Origin: Muribaculaceae bacterium | Lineage (GTDB): Bacteria; Bacteroidota; Bacteroidia; Bacteroidales; Muribaculaceae | DNA length: 64,000 nucleotides | NCBI GenBank assembly: GCA_029068655.1 | Contig: JAIECF010000112.1 | Location: forward strand, 1 to 64,000 | Direction: 5' to 3' | In this document: one piece after another, positions 16,180 to 25,436 of the stretch | Position numbering within the stretch: position 1 is the first letter of the stretch | How the letters are laid out: each line of letters starts with the position of its first letter | Notes under the pieces: model-generated | Told to the model about the DNA's origin: nothing | The model's input: only the letters and a program-made list of their open reading frames with translations | The model's database searches: none | Made by a program: the position numbers and the translations under genes

Positions 16180-19035
16180 TTATTTCAGTTTTGGCTTCAG
16201 TTCGTCGGGTGTCTCGTTGGTGTACATCTCTACAGGAGCAGTCTCCTTCGTGAAGAAGTCGGCAACGATCTCCAGAGTAAGCGAAATAGTAGGTTTGAAG
16301 TCCTCGCTTGCCATATAGCTTAATATAGCATTGCGCATGCGCTTAGCCACCACGCGCTTGTCAAGATCACTGTCAAGGTCCATCGTGGTCATAAAGAGTT
16401 TTCCATTGAGCACATTCGCCTCCACAACCATGCCGAGTTTGCGGCTCAGATGCCAGGTATCGATCGGCTGGATCGGCGATTGGTAGTCGGCGGGGAGTTC
16501 AAGGAGGTTCATTACCTGCGCCTTGTTGACGAGCTCCCACCAGTTGAGGTTGGTCCAGTCGTCGGTCGGAAAGCCATGAGAGAAAAGAGGATGTTCGGTG
16601 TCTATGTATGCTCCGGTGGTATGCGGGGGTCGCATCTTAAACCAGCTTGTGTTCCAGAATACCGGCAGATAGTTCTGTACGATATCCTTGCCAAGGGTCA
16701 CCTTTCCGGCGGCTGTAAGAAGCACGTTGAAGCCTTTCTCGAGATGGCTGAGGGCGTTGGTGTCAAGGGTATCGGTCACGAATACATTATTAGGAACGTC
16801 GAGGACGTCCTCATCGGGATACACCCAGTATTCCCAACTGTTGTGTCCGGCGTCGCCTGCATTTACTGTCAGCGTGTACTTCATCGGAGTGCCAACCTTG
16901 ACGATCGGAAGCTGAACAGAACCAGCTTGATTATTCTTACCAATGGGTATTTCCTGATCAGCAAATGATCCCGATGCAACTGAAGTTCCATCCTTGTCGG
17001 TCACAGAATAAGTCACTTTTGTCTTCCAAAGATCTCCGGAAGTAGCATTGATGATCTCGACGGGTACAGAGATAGTTTCTGTATCAGTGAACACGAATTT
17101 CGGGAAACGTGCAAGAGGAACGACCGGGCTGCAGAACTGCCGCCACTGCTCTCCATCTACATATCCCTTTTCTTTCCAGAATACATTGAGAACGCCTTCA
17201 AGCGCCGTGCCCTGACCGCTGTAGTCGTTGAGGGCGAGAAGCTGGAACCCGGTATAGTCCGGTGTACGAAGGTTGCGCTCTATCTCGTATTTATAACATA
17301 ACGTCTGTAGTTTTCCACTCGACATAAGGAATTTCCTGTCCATACCTTTCATACCGTTTTTCTCAAGCAGATCACGGAAAATCTCAAAGTTTTTGGCCTT
17401 ATATGGTCCCGTATACTGCGACGTCTCGTCAAGGTCAGGGAAAGCGCACCACTGTCCCTGTTCATGGGCTATTATAGGGGCGTGGTTTTCAGGATGTGAT
17501 TCCGAAGGCTTGAAGTTTTTCGGAGTGCGGATGTCTGTCATATAGTCATCATCGCTGGAAGGCATATGGTTTTTCCATTCAAGACCTCGTCCGCCACCCT
17601 TTACATGGTATTCGCTGCCGCCGTCCCATGCCCAGCCTCCACCTACGGATGCTCCGCAATAGATCTTAGTAGGATCATAGTCTTTCATAGTTGCCACCCA
17701 CATGTCTGTGTAGGGTACCCAGTTTCCGGCCGGTTCATTGCCGGCAGCAAACATTATGAACGACGGGTGGTTTCCGTAGGCGTCGATGATGGCTTTCCCC
17801 TCATCGATCAGATATTGGTCGATGGGCATACCGCTTCGCAGCTTCACTCCATGGTTAGGCCAGGAAGGACCTTCAGGCTGAAGATAGATGCCGGCCTTGT
17901 CTGCCGCTGCAAACGCAGCTTCAGGCGGACAATAGCTGTGGAAGCGCATCATGTTGATGCCGTATTCCTTACATTTTGCAAATATCTCAGCCCACGACTC
18001 CTCGTCGGTAGGAGCGTAGCCCGTGAGCGGGAAGCAGCAGTTCTCTACCGTCCCGCGTACATACATCGGGCGACCGTTGATCATAATATTGCGTCCATCT
18101 ACCGAGATATTCCGCATTCCAAAGGTTGTCGAGGCCGTGTCGTCTCCAAAATTGACTGTGACGTCGTAAAGTGGAGTGGAAAATTCATCCCAGGTCTTCA
18201 TATGGTCGCCGAAATCCACGGTGAAGGTCACGGTGTCGCCGTTGAGACTCCAGTCCTTAAGGTCGAATACATCTATTCCATCATCGGATACCACCCTCGC
18301 GGATACCTCTTTTATAAGCTTTGCATCTCCTCCTTTTATGACCTTTATATCAGCCTTTCTGCCTTTGACATCCGGGTATACGCGGAGATTCTTGATATAA
18401 GCATCCATTGGAGTTGCTTTTAGATAGATCTCCCCGGCAATGCCGTTCCAGTTGCCTTGCGTCTGGTCTGTCACGCTGTGGGAATCCTGACCGACGCAGA
18501 CATTCTCTATGCCGTTATAGACCTTTATCTCTATTAAATTGTCGCAACCTGGGTTGATGAACTCCGTAATGTCATACTCGTGTGGCGTGGAGAGCGACAT
18601 ACGATGACCGGCCTCCTTGCCATTGACGGTCAGTGTGGTTTCTATATGAGGACGTTCGAGATGGAGCACGACGCGTTTATTCCTCCATAGCGAAGAAATG
18701 ATCACATTCTTTTTATAATAGGCGTTGCCTACATATTCTTTTTCCGGAGTTAGGAAAAACGGAAACTTGATGTTGCCCGGCTCACGGTAAGGCGCATAGA
18801 GGTCGCTGAAGTAATACGACATATCGTAGAGCGACCCCGTCCATTTAGTGTCAGTGTCCACATCGCGTCCTTTACCGTTGGTGAGCATGGAGCCGGGGAG
18901 TGTTATGTTATCATTAAAGACCGGCTTCTCACCATATCCAAATTGCCAAGAGCCGGCAAGGTCTATTTTATTGTCAGTTGCTGCGAAAGCAGTTGTAGCT
19001 AACAAAATTGCTATTGAAAGAATTATCTTTTTCAC
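16180..19035 (-). CDS. Exported GH2-family glycoside hydrolase
   Basis: The 951 residues begin with a signal peptide (MKKIILSIAILLATTAFAAT). The N-terminal jelly-roll sugar-binding domain (about 25-210), immunoglobulin-like domain (about 215-315) and TIM barrel are in the GH2 order. The acid/base Glu lies in FIMFAAGNEPAGNW (about residue 435) and the nucleophile candidate in IIAHEQGQW (about 530), matching a GH2 subgroup with HExGQW. The barrel is followed by a long C-terminal beta region with no named domain. The substrate is unclear (beta-galactoside, glucuronide or mannoside). It sits downstream of the GH35 gene on the same strand. Confidence 0.88.
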   Translation of the reverse strand: MKKIILSIAILLATTAFAATDNKIDLAGSWQFGYGEKPVFNDNITLPGSMLTNGKGRDVDTDTKWTGSLYDMSYYFSDLYAPYREPGNIKFPFFLTPEKEYVGNAYYKKNVIISSLWRNKRVVLHLERPHIETTLTVNGKEAGHRMSLSTPHEYDITEFINPGCDNLIEIKVYNGIENVCVGQDSHSVTDQTQGNWNGIAGEIYLKATPMDAYIKNLRVYPDVKGRKADIKVIKGGDAKLIKEVSARVVSDDGIDVFDLKDWSLNGDTVTFTVDFGDHMKTWDEFSTPLYDVTVNFGDDTASTTFGMRNISVDGRNIMINGRPMYVRGTVENCCFPLTGYAPTDEESWAEIFAKCKEYGINMMRFHSYCPPEAAFAAADKAGIYLQPEGPSWPNHGVKLRSGMPIDQYLIDEGKAIIDAYGNHPSFIMFAAGNEPAGNWVPYTDMWVATMKDYDPTKIYCGASVGGGWAWDGGSEYHVKGGGRGLEWKNHMPSSDDDYMTDIRTPKNFKPSESHPENHAPIIAHEQGQWCAFPDLDETSQYTGPYKAKNFEIFRDLLEKNGMKGMDRKFLMSSGKLQTLCYKYEIERNLRTPDYTGFQLLALNDYSGQGTALEGVLNVFWKEKGYVDGEQWRQFCSPVVPLARFPKFVFTDTETISVPVEIINATSGDLWKTKVTYSVTDKDGTSVASGSFADQEIPIGKNNQAGSVQLPIVKVGTPMKYTLTVNAGDAGHNSWEYWVYPDEDVLDVPNNVFVTDTLDTNALSHLEKGFNVLLTAAGKVTLGKDIVQNYLPVFWNTSWFKMRPPHTTGAYIDTEHPLFSHGFPTDDWTNLNWWELVNKAQVMNLLELPADYQSPIQPIDTWHLSRKLGMVVEANVLNGKLFMTTMDLDSDLDKRVVAKRMRNAILSYMASEDFKPTISLTLEIVADFFTKETAPVEMYTNETPDELKPKLK

Positions 19036-19080
19036 AAAAATAGCGATATTTGATTTTAAGAATAATATTCAGATTGCCTT

Positions 19081-19109
19081 GTAGGGACGCACGAGCCGTG
19101 CGTACCTAC
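19081..19109. repeat. Palindromic repeat GTAGGNACGCACG at the GH35 gene end
   Basis: GTAGGGACGCACG and CGTGCGTACCTAC form a near-perfect 13-base stem with a three-base loop. It overlaps the last bases of the GH35 gene and supplies its TAG stop (19106-19108). Related copies are at 15139 and 56437. Confidence 0.85.
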
Positions 19110-21163
19110 AAAGAGGATTCAATAAGAGAGACTTTTATAACCTCCTCTCCCGGAGTTGTGTCGGCTTCTTCGGGGAAGTATACCGGCATATTCTCCTGAA
19201 GTGGAAGGATCCGCAGTTCAAGATTTACCGAGTGTTCAGGAAGACGCCATAGTCCGTATAGCATAGGTCGTCCGTTATAGAAGTTGTCTGCAATGAGTTT
19301 GCCGTCGTAGTATAGACGTGCCACATCTCCACGATAGTCAATACGGAGGAGAACATTATCTCGCTCCTGTGCCGTCGGTAGATTGGTGATGGTGTAGACT
19401 GCTGCCTGCTCGAAGTCGATATCTTCCGGAGATTCAGCAGCTTTATTCACGCCTATTGTAATATTACGTGGTGCTCCTGCCTCCTTATTCTTACTGATTT
19501 GGGGTTGTTTATTAGTAAGAACAACCGATTCATGTTCCGGCAGCGAGAGTCGGGATGCTTGTTCTGATGTCAGAAGGTAGATATTGTCGGCTATCGGTTT
19601 GTCGGGTCCCAGAGCCTTGGCGTTTTTTATAATCTTTTTGCCCAATGCAATCTCTGTTGGAATTCCGGGAATTTGTTCAAGATAAATCTTGTCGTCTCGT
19701 TTAGCAATTAATTGAGCGGTGGCGTATCTTATACCGTCTATATTTACCGGAAAAATACAAGTTGTGCCGGCTGGGATGGTGATAGGCTTTGATGGGAATT
19801 TCTCTTCGCAGACTTCAAATTGAATTCCTTTTTTATCTGACAGATTCTGAAGACGCTCATAATTGTTGATGAAGACAAAACCATTGTTGCCATTTGATCG
19901 GTAAGACCATCTCAGATGTGAGTCATCTCCCTTTTCAATGTCATCCGGCATTGGAAAAGAGGCTTCCATGGGGGCAAGAATGTCACCATAATCTTGCATG
20001 AACAGATGAAGTTTCCTAAGATTATAATAATGGGGATATGGCTGTCCAAATTCACCTAATGGAGCTTGAAAGTCGTAGTTTTTTACAGGAAGATCGTTGT
20101 AGTTCGTGGCTTTTGTGCGCTGGGTCTCGTTGAGATAAATGTCGCTTTCCGGATTGGTTCCCCCGTGATACATATAATAGCCGAGAAGATTACTACCGCT
20201 TCCGAGCTTTACAACAGCGAGCGAATAAGCATCCTCGGGGTATATCCAAGGGCGTCGGTGGTAAGCACCCATCATTCCACCACCAAGTTCACATGTAAAA
20301 TAAGGATACTGTTCGTCGCCTTCGGTCAATTTCTCTTTTTGGTCCTTGATCAGTTCGGAAGCTATTGCTGTGCTGCTCCTGAAGGGCTTGAAGTTGAAAG
20401 CTTTGTAATAGTTGCCGGCAGTTGGTTCTATTGAACGTTCCCAAAAACCGTCGGCATAGTCGCCATATAGGGGAATCATCTCGCCATAAGGGACAGGTGT
20501 CTTAAGCTCGGGCCATCCGGTGCGTGTATAGAAAGGAAGATCGAAACCGATCCCTTCGGCAATGTCTTTCAACTTCATAAGATAAGATCCGTGTCCGCGA
20601 TATTCATTGTCAAACTGGCAAGCCATCACCGGTCCGCCATCTTTCCATTGCAGTCCCTGCACTTGTGTGAATATCTGGCGATAGAGTTTTTCTACGGCTT
20701 CAAGGAATGCCGGATCTTCACTCCTTGATTTAATTCCTTTGTCGAAAATCCAGTCGGGAATCCCTCCGTTTCTTGCCTCTCCATGGCAGAAGGGCCCGAC
20801 CCGGAGCACTACAGGCAAACCCTCCTCCTTACATATCTCAAGGAATTCGCGGAGATTGCGCTGTCCGCTCCAGTCGAATTTCCCTTCGTTCAGCTCTATA
20901 TGGTTCCAGAACACGTAAGTGGCTATAATAGTAACGCCTCCTTCTTTCATTTTTCTGACCGACGAGCGCCATTCGTTTTCGGGCAGACGGCTGTAGTGGA
21001 TCTCTCCCATGACAGGAGTCACCCTCCGGCCGTCGATGATAAGACTCTGTGCATCCCATTTTACTTCCGGGATACTTTCTATGGAGAAGTCAAAAGCCGT
21101 TGCAGGTATTGTGAACGGAAGCATTGCGGCGACCGCAAAGACTGAAATTAATTTCGATTTCAT
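19106..21163 (-). CDS. Exported GH35 beta-galactosidase-like enzyme
   Basis: A 685-residue protein with a signal peptide (MKSKLISVFAVAAMLPFTIP). The GH35 barrel begins with IIDGRRVTPVMGEIHYSR and includes GGVTIIATYVFWNHIE. The acid/base pair lies in GGPVMACQFDNEYRG (Asn-Glu, about residue 190), with Asp in place of the usual Glu before Asn. The nucleophile candidate is YFTCELGGGMMG (about 295). The C-terminal beta region has a C-terminal GLWRLPEHSVNLELRILP segment. It likely cleaves beta-galactosides in pectic side chains, given the GH28 gene next door (inference). Confidence 0.9.
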   Translation of the reverse strand: MKSKLISVFAVAAMLPFTIPATAFDFSIESIPEVKWDAQSLIIDGRRVTPVMGEIHYSRLPENEWRSSVRKMKEGGVTIIATYVFWNHIELNEGKFDWSGQRNLREFLEICKEEGLPVVLRVGPFCHGEARNGGIPDWIFDKGIKSRSEDPAFLEAVEKLYRQIFTQVQGLQWKDGGPVMACQFDNEYRGHGSYLMKLKDIAEGIGFDLPFYTRTGWPELKTPVPYGEMIPLYGDYADGFWERSIEPTAGNYYKAFNFKPFRSSTAIASELIKDQKEKLTEGDEQYPYFTCELGGGMMGAYHRRPWIYPEDAYSLAVVKLGSGSNLLGYYMYHGGTNPESDIYLNETQRTKATNYNDLPVKNYDFQAPLGEFGQPYPHYYNLRKLHLFMQDYGDILAPMEASFPMPDDIEKGDDSHLRWSYRSNGNNGFVFINNYERLQNLSDKKGIQFEVCEEKFPSKPITIPAGTTCIFPVNIDGIRYATAQLIAKRDDKIYLEQIPGIPTEIALGKKIIKNAKALGPDKPIADNIYLLTSEQASRLSLPEHESVVLTNKQPQISKNKEAGAPRNITIGVNKAAESPEDIDFEQAAVYTITNLPTAQERDNVLLRIDYRGDVARLYYDGKLIADNFYNGRPMLYGLWRLPEHSVNLELRILPLQENMPVYFPEEADTTPGEEVIKVSLIESSL

Positions 21164-21184
21164 GATAAAGCAGGTATGTCATTG

Positions 21185-21215
21185 CAAAATTACAATCTAA
21201 TTTCCAAATATCAAA
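21185..21215 (-). promoter_or_regulatory. Promoter of the GH35 gene
   Basis: On the minus strand: TTTG (21212-21215), 19 bases, TAATTTTG (21185-21192). It may drive GH35 and GH2 together, since only about 70 bases separate them. Confidence 0.75.
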
Positions 21216-21296
21216 TTTAAAAATGCAGAAAAAATATAGTAATAACTCTTGTGATATGTCATTGCATTGCAGGAGAGAGGATTTATATTCGAAAAG

Positions 21297-21328
21297 TTTG
21301 GAAATGTAGAATAAAACAACTAATTTTG
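21297..21328 (+). promoter_or_regulatory. Promoter of the GH28 gene
   Basis: TTTG (21297-21300), 20 bases, TAATTTTG (21321-21328). Transcription would start about 20 bases before the ATG at 21354. It is divergent from the GH35 promoter, a pattern that allows shared control. Confidence 0.75.
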
Positions 21329-21353
21329 TCAGAAACAATTTTACCGGACATAT

Positions 21354-22745
21354 ATGAAGACTTTTTTCAAGACGATATTGCTTTTTTATGTTGCAGTATT
21401 GTTGCCGATGGTGATTGCTGCGGCAGAATTAAAATATGATATAGCTCTACGCGATAGTATACTCGCTAATGTCACCGGGGCATCGGTATCAAGAAACCGG
21501 GTAAGCATTCTCCGCTATGGCGCAAAAGGGGATGGTGTGACGGATTGTCGTAGCGCTTTTGAAAAGGCGATGAAGGAAGCGGAGAAAAAGGGAGGCATAC
21601 AGATCACCGTTCCGGCCGGTGTCTATTTCATGGATGGACCTCTGTCTTTGAAGAGTAATGTATGCATCGATCTCGAAGAAGGGGCTGTATTGAAATTCAC
21701 TCCGGATCCGAAAAAATATCCTGTTGTGGATACGAGCTGGGAAGGAACGTATCTGCATAATTATTCTCCGTTCATTTATGGCTACGGACTCCATGATGTA
21801 GCAATTGTCGGAAAGGGCACGATAGACGGAAATGCAATGGCTACATTCGCCACATGGAAACCAAAACAGAAACCGGCACAGATGCGGAGCCGGGATATGA
21901 ACCATTCTGGTATGCAAATCTCGGAGCGCATGTTTGGCGAGGGGGACTGGCTGAGACCTCACCTTATACAGTTTTACGATTGCCGAAACATTACTCTTGA
22001 GGGTGTGAGGATCATCAATTCCCCGTTCTGGTGTGTGCATCTTCTGAGAAGTGAGAATGTGATATGCAGGTCGCTCCGCTATGATGCGAAACTCGTCAAC
22101 AACGATGGAATTGATCCCGAAAGTTCCCGAAACATACTTATAGAGGATATATACTTCGACAATGGAGACGACAATATAGCCATCAAGAGCGGACGGGACA
22201 ACGACGGATGGTCGGCAGACTCTCCAAGTGAGAACATAGTCATTCGCAACTGTCATTTCAAGGGGCTTCATGCCGTCGTGATAGGTAGCGAGATGTCGGG
22301 GGGTGTCCGCAACGTATTCATTGAAGACTGCGATTATGCCGGATATTGCAAACGCGGGATATATATAAAGACCAATCCTGACAGAGGTGGCTATGTGAAG
22401 AATCTTTATGTACGCAACTGCAGGTTTGATGAAGTGGAAGATCTTTTCTATGTAACGAGTAAATATGCAGGCGAGGGACTTGACAACGATCATTTTTCGG
22501 AAATAGAAAATATCTATGTGAATGGTCTGAACTGTAACAGAGCATTGCAAGCCGCTCTTGTTCTTCAAGGTACTAAACAGAAGCCGATATCAAATGTATT
22601 CTTCGACAGTATATATGTAGGGGATGCTGAGATTGGGGTGAGTTTCTCCAATACTGAAAATGTCTCGGTAGGGGAGTGCCATATAGGAGGAATGGTCGAC
22701 GTGCCGACACAAGTGACATCAAAAGACAATCTGTTTAACCGTTGA
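21354..22745 (+). CDS. Exported GH28 polygalacturonase-like enzyme
   Basis: This 463-residue parallel beta-helix protein has a signal peptide (MKTFFKTILLFYVAVLLPMV). The catalytic set of GH28 is recognisable: VNNDGIDPESSRN and FDNGDDNIAIKSG carry the aspartates, VVIGSEMSGG replaces the usual GHG, and RGIYIKTNPDRGG gives the RIK motif. The first part YGAKGDGVTDCRSAFEKAM is the conserved pectinase-type opening. It would hydrolyse alpha-1,4 linkages in polygalacturonan or rhamnogalacturonan. GHG being SEM suggests a specialised subgroup rather than the archetype. Confidence 0.9.
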   Translation: MKTFFKTILLFYVAVLLPMVIAAAELKYDIALRDSILANVTGASVSRNRVSILRYGAKGDGVTDCRSAFEKAMKEAEKKGGIQITVPAGVYFMDGPLSLKSNVCIDLEEGAVLKFTPDPKKYPVVDTSWEGTYLHNYSPFIYGYGLHDVAIVGKGTIDGNAMATFATWKPKQKPAQMRSRDMNHSGMQISERMFGEGDWLRPHLIQFYDCRNITLEGVRIINSPFWCVHLLRSENVICRSLRYDAKLVNNDGIDPESSRNILIEDIYFDNGDDNIAIKSGRDNDGWSADSPSENIVIRNCHFKGLHAVVIGSEMSGGVRNVFIEDCDYAGYCKRGIYIKTNPDRGGYVKNLYVRNCRFDEVEDLFYVTSKYAGEGLDNDHFSEIENIYVNGLNCNRALQAALVLQGTKQKPISNVFFDSIYVGDAEIGVSFSNTENVSVGECHIGGMVDVPTQVTSKDNLFNR

Positions 22746-22781
22746 TTGCCTATAACATACTAAACCACTAATACTTACACC

Positions 22782-24551
22782 ATGAAAAATATTCTGATCA
22801 CCTTGTCGGTTATTCTCTATGCGATAGCAACTTATGCAAACCGGGAGGACTTAGCGGAAATCGCGAGATTGCGTGAAGTTGCCGATAGCCTTCACAGTGT
22901 GGGTCGCACTGACTCGGCTGCCATAATCGGACAGAAGGCTATCAGGCTTGCAGAAGAAAGCGGCGATCTGACGCAGATAGTGGGTACTCGTTCGGCTCAG
23001 GGTGTTTTCCTTCGTTCTATAGGCAGAATCGACGAGGCTCTTGCTAGCTATGACGGTGCTCTCGCCATTATTACCTCCGGGCAGTTTAGGGAGAATCCCG
23101 ATCAGGAAGCCATTGAGGAGATAGCTTCACTCTATATCAATCTGTCGGTGCTCGATCTTGACACCCAGCATAAAGAGCAGGCCGCAAAGCATGCCGAGCT
23201 TGCCGGCGATTGGATCGCTAAAAGCGAGGATCCGGAGCTTAGAAGCACTATCTATGGAGTGGTGGGTTCTGTTCTTACAGGATGTGGGGAGCCGGAGAAA
23301 GCTATGCGTTTTCAGGAGCTTGCCTACAAGGATGCCTTAGCGTCCGGAGATAAAGAAGCGGCATTCCGAGCTGCTGCCTATGCCATGCTCGCCTCCGACA
23401 GACTCGGAGACAAACCTTCCGCAGCCGTCTGGCGCGACAGATGCAGAGGGCTGATTCCGGCCATCGAATCCTCTATGGCCAAGCTTGTATATTATCAGGC
23501 GGAATGCTCCATCTGCCTTAAGGGGGGCGACAATGGGGGTGCACTGAAATGGTTTGACCGGATTCTTCATATCGATGGAATCGAGAGTCTGCCCTTTGTG
23601 AAATTTGACTGCTACAACAATATGCACATAGCCTATTCGGAACTCGGGGATTATAAAAACGCCTACACTACCCTTCTGCAGAGCAATGAGCTGCGAGATT
23701 CTCTTTGGCAGGAAGAGAAAGCGGAAAGCCTCCGCGACCTCACAGTCAAGTATGAGACAAAAGAGACTGAACTTGCGCTTGCCCGGAGTGAATCCCGGAG
23801 AGCCAATACGCTTATGTCGCTTTTTATCGCGTTGGGAGTGATTCTCGCCGGCGTAATGGTATTTTTCATATATGCAGGCCGTCAGCGACGTCGCCGTATG
23901 CAGAAGGAACTGGAATTCGCCGCGTTGAGGGCCGACATAGGGCGTCAGCTTACACAGCAGTATGTGGAAGGTCTTGAAAACGAACGTAAGCGCATGGCAC
24001 GTGAACTTCATGATGGTGTATGCAACGACCTCCTCGCCATTCAGATGAGTGTAGCTGATGGAAAACCAGGAAAAAATACTGCCGAACTCCTAAATTCATG
24101 CCGGGAATCGGTGCGTCGGATCTCTCACGAACTGATGCCGCCTGAATTCGCCTATGCTACCATTGATGAGGTGGTGCGTTTCTTTGTCAGAAAGCAGGCA
24201 GAGGCTAATGCCGGTAAGATCTGCATATCGTATTCCTCCTCTGCAGAGCGGGGTGATTGGCAGAACATTCCGGATTCCGTTTCACTTGAAATCTACCGTA
24301 TCGCCCAGGAAGCAGTAGGAAATGCCGTGAAGCATTCCGGAGCAAGTGAGATTAAAGTCTCGCTTAAACTTGACGCAGACATAGTGACTCTCTCTGTGGC
24401 TGACAACGGTACCTTTGACTCATCTCATCGAAAAGGAGTGGGCCTCGATTCCATCAGGAGAAGGTCGGAATCGATAGGAGGAAATGTGATCATAAATCAT
24501 ATAGAAACCGGCGGTACGAAATTATCACTTAATGTAAAGCTAATTCCTTAA
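22782..24551 (+). CDS. TPR-containing NarL/LiaS-type sensor histidine kinase
   Basis: A 589-residue protein: signal peptide, a TPR-rich periplasmic region (about 25-340), one membrane segment (SLFIALGVILAGVMVFFIYA, about 346-365), a coiled coil, then HisKA_3 with the phospho-acceptor His in ARELHDGVCNDLLAIQ (about residue 410) and HATPase_c (IYRIAQEAVGNAVKHSG, SVADNGTFD, GVGLDSIRRRSE). It should sense an envelope signal through its TPRs. It follows GH28 by 36 bases, so it may share that transcript. Its likely partner is the LuxR-type regulator 104 bases downstream. Confidence 0.92.
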   Translation: MKNILITLSVILYAIATYANREDLAEIARLREVADSLHSVGRTDSAAIIGQKAIRLAEESGDLTQIVGTRSAQGVFLRSIGRIDEALASYDGALAIITSGQFRENPDQEAIEEIASLYINLSVLDLDTQHKEQAAKHAELAGDWIAKSEDPELRSTIYGVVGSVLTGCGEPEKAMRFQELAYKDALASGDKEAAFRAAAYAMLASDRLGDKPSAAVWRDRCRGLIPAIESSMAKLVYYQAECSICLKGGDNGGALKWFDRILHIDGIESLPFVKFDCYNNMHIAYSELGDYKNAYTTLLQSNELRDSLWQEEKAESLRDLTVKYETKETELALARSESRRANTLMSLFIALGVILAGVMVFFIYAGRQRRRRMQKELEFAALRADIGRQLTQQYVEGLENERKRMARELHDGVCNDLLAIQMSVADGKPGKNTAELLNSCRESVRRISHELMPPEFAYATIDEVVRFFVRKQAEANAGKICISYSSSAERGDWQNIPDSVSLEIYRIAQEAVGNAVKHSGASEIKVSLKLDADIVTLSVADNGTFDSSHRKGVGLDSIRRRSESIGGNVIINHIETGGTKLSLNVKLIP

Positions 24552-24612
24552 TTTAGAAACAAAGCGTGTAAAATCACGGAAATCCGTAATTGATTGACAT
24601 TGTCTGTTGATG

Positions 24613-24620
24613 TAATTTTG
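24613..24620 (+). promoter_or_regulatory. -7 element of the response regulator promoter
   Basis: TAATTTTG (24613-24620), with a TTG 20 bases upstream, fits the Bacteroidota promoter. The regulator may therefore also be transcribed apart from the kinase. Confidence 0.6.
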
Positions 24621-24655
24621 CATTCATATTTTTTGCATTATTATTTCCTACAGCA

Positions 24656-25309
24656 ATGTCTAAAAAATCAAATCTGTCGCAGATGAAAATAGCTGTTGTC
24701 GACGATCATGACCTTATCAGGGAAGGCCTGAATGCCGTACTGCACAATCATGGTGTGACTCAAGTTAATAAGTATGGCACCGCGATGGGACTTGTAGAGA
24801 GTCTTGATGCCGGAGAAGGCTATGATTTCTACATCATTGATCTTGAACTGCCGGATATGGATGGATTTGTGCTGATTGAAATGATCCGTGCGAGAAATCC
24901 GGAAGCAAAAGTAATAGTCAGCACCGTTCACGACGAGATATGGACCCTTAGAAAGATGCTTTCACGAAAGGTCAACGGTATAATCTATAAATCGGGAGCC
25001 GGCAACGATATAGTGGAAGCTATCAAAGTAATAATGAGAGGTGAAAACTATTATTGCGACGAGGTGAAGAAATCGCTTGAGTCAGCATCAGACAATACTT
25101 TGCATCCTTCATCCAGAGAGCTCGAGGTGCTCCATCAGATAGCTATGGGGAAAACCTCGAGGGAGATTGCTGCCTCTATGTTCGTGTCTGAAAACACGAT
25201 TGAGGCTCACAGGAAATCTCTTTTCTCAAAAATCGGCGCCGTAAATGTGGCCGACCTTATAGTGAAATCTATAGAAAAAGGATATCTTAAGAAGAGTGGT
25301 ATAAAATAA
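24656..25309 (+). CDS. NarL/LuxR-family response regulator
   Basis: The 217 residues have a receiver domain with the acidic pocket IAVVDDHDLIREGL, the phospho-acceptor Asp in FYIIDLELPDMDG (about residue 62), and TVHDE and YKSGA for the conserved Thr/Ser and Lys. The C-terminal helix-turn-helix (LEVLHQIAMGKTSREIAASM, FVSENTIEAHRKSLFSKI) is LuxR type. It pairs with the histidine kinase just upstream. The targets are unknown; the zinc-ribbon/kinase cluster that starts 128 bases downstream is one candidate. Confidence 0.95.
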   Translation: MSKKSNLSQMKIAVVDDHDLIREGLNAVLHNHGVTQVNKYGTAMGLVESLDAGEGYDFYIIDLELPDMDGFVLIEMIRARNPEAKVIVSTVHDEIWTLRKMLSRKVNGIIYKSGAGNDIVEAIKVIMRGENYYCDEVKKSLESASDNTLHPSSRELEVLHQIAMGKTSREIAASMFVSENTIEAHRKSLFSKIGAVNVADLIVKSIEKGYLKKSGIK

Positions 25310-25436
25310 TGCTCCGGGGTGAAAGCCGGACTGGGAATTACACTTGACTTCAAAAGATATCTTAGCCCGTCGCCTGCCTGACAGCGGGCGACATTGGTAA
25401 TAAGGACATCAGCAAAGAAACTAAGCGTAATAATAA

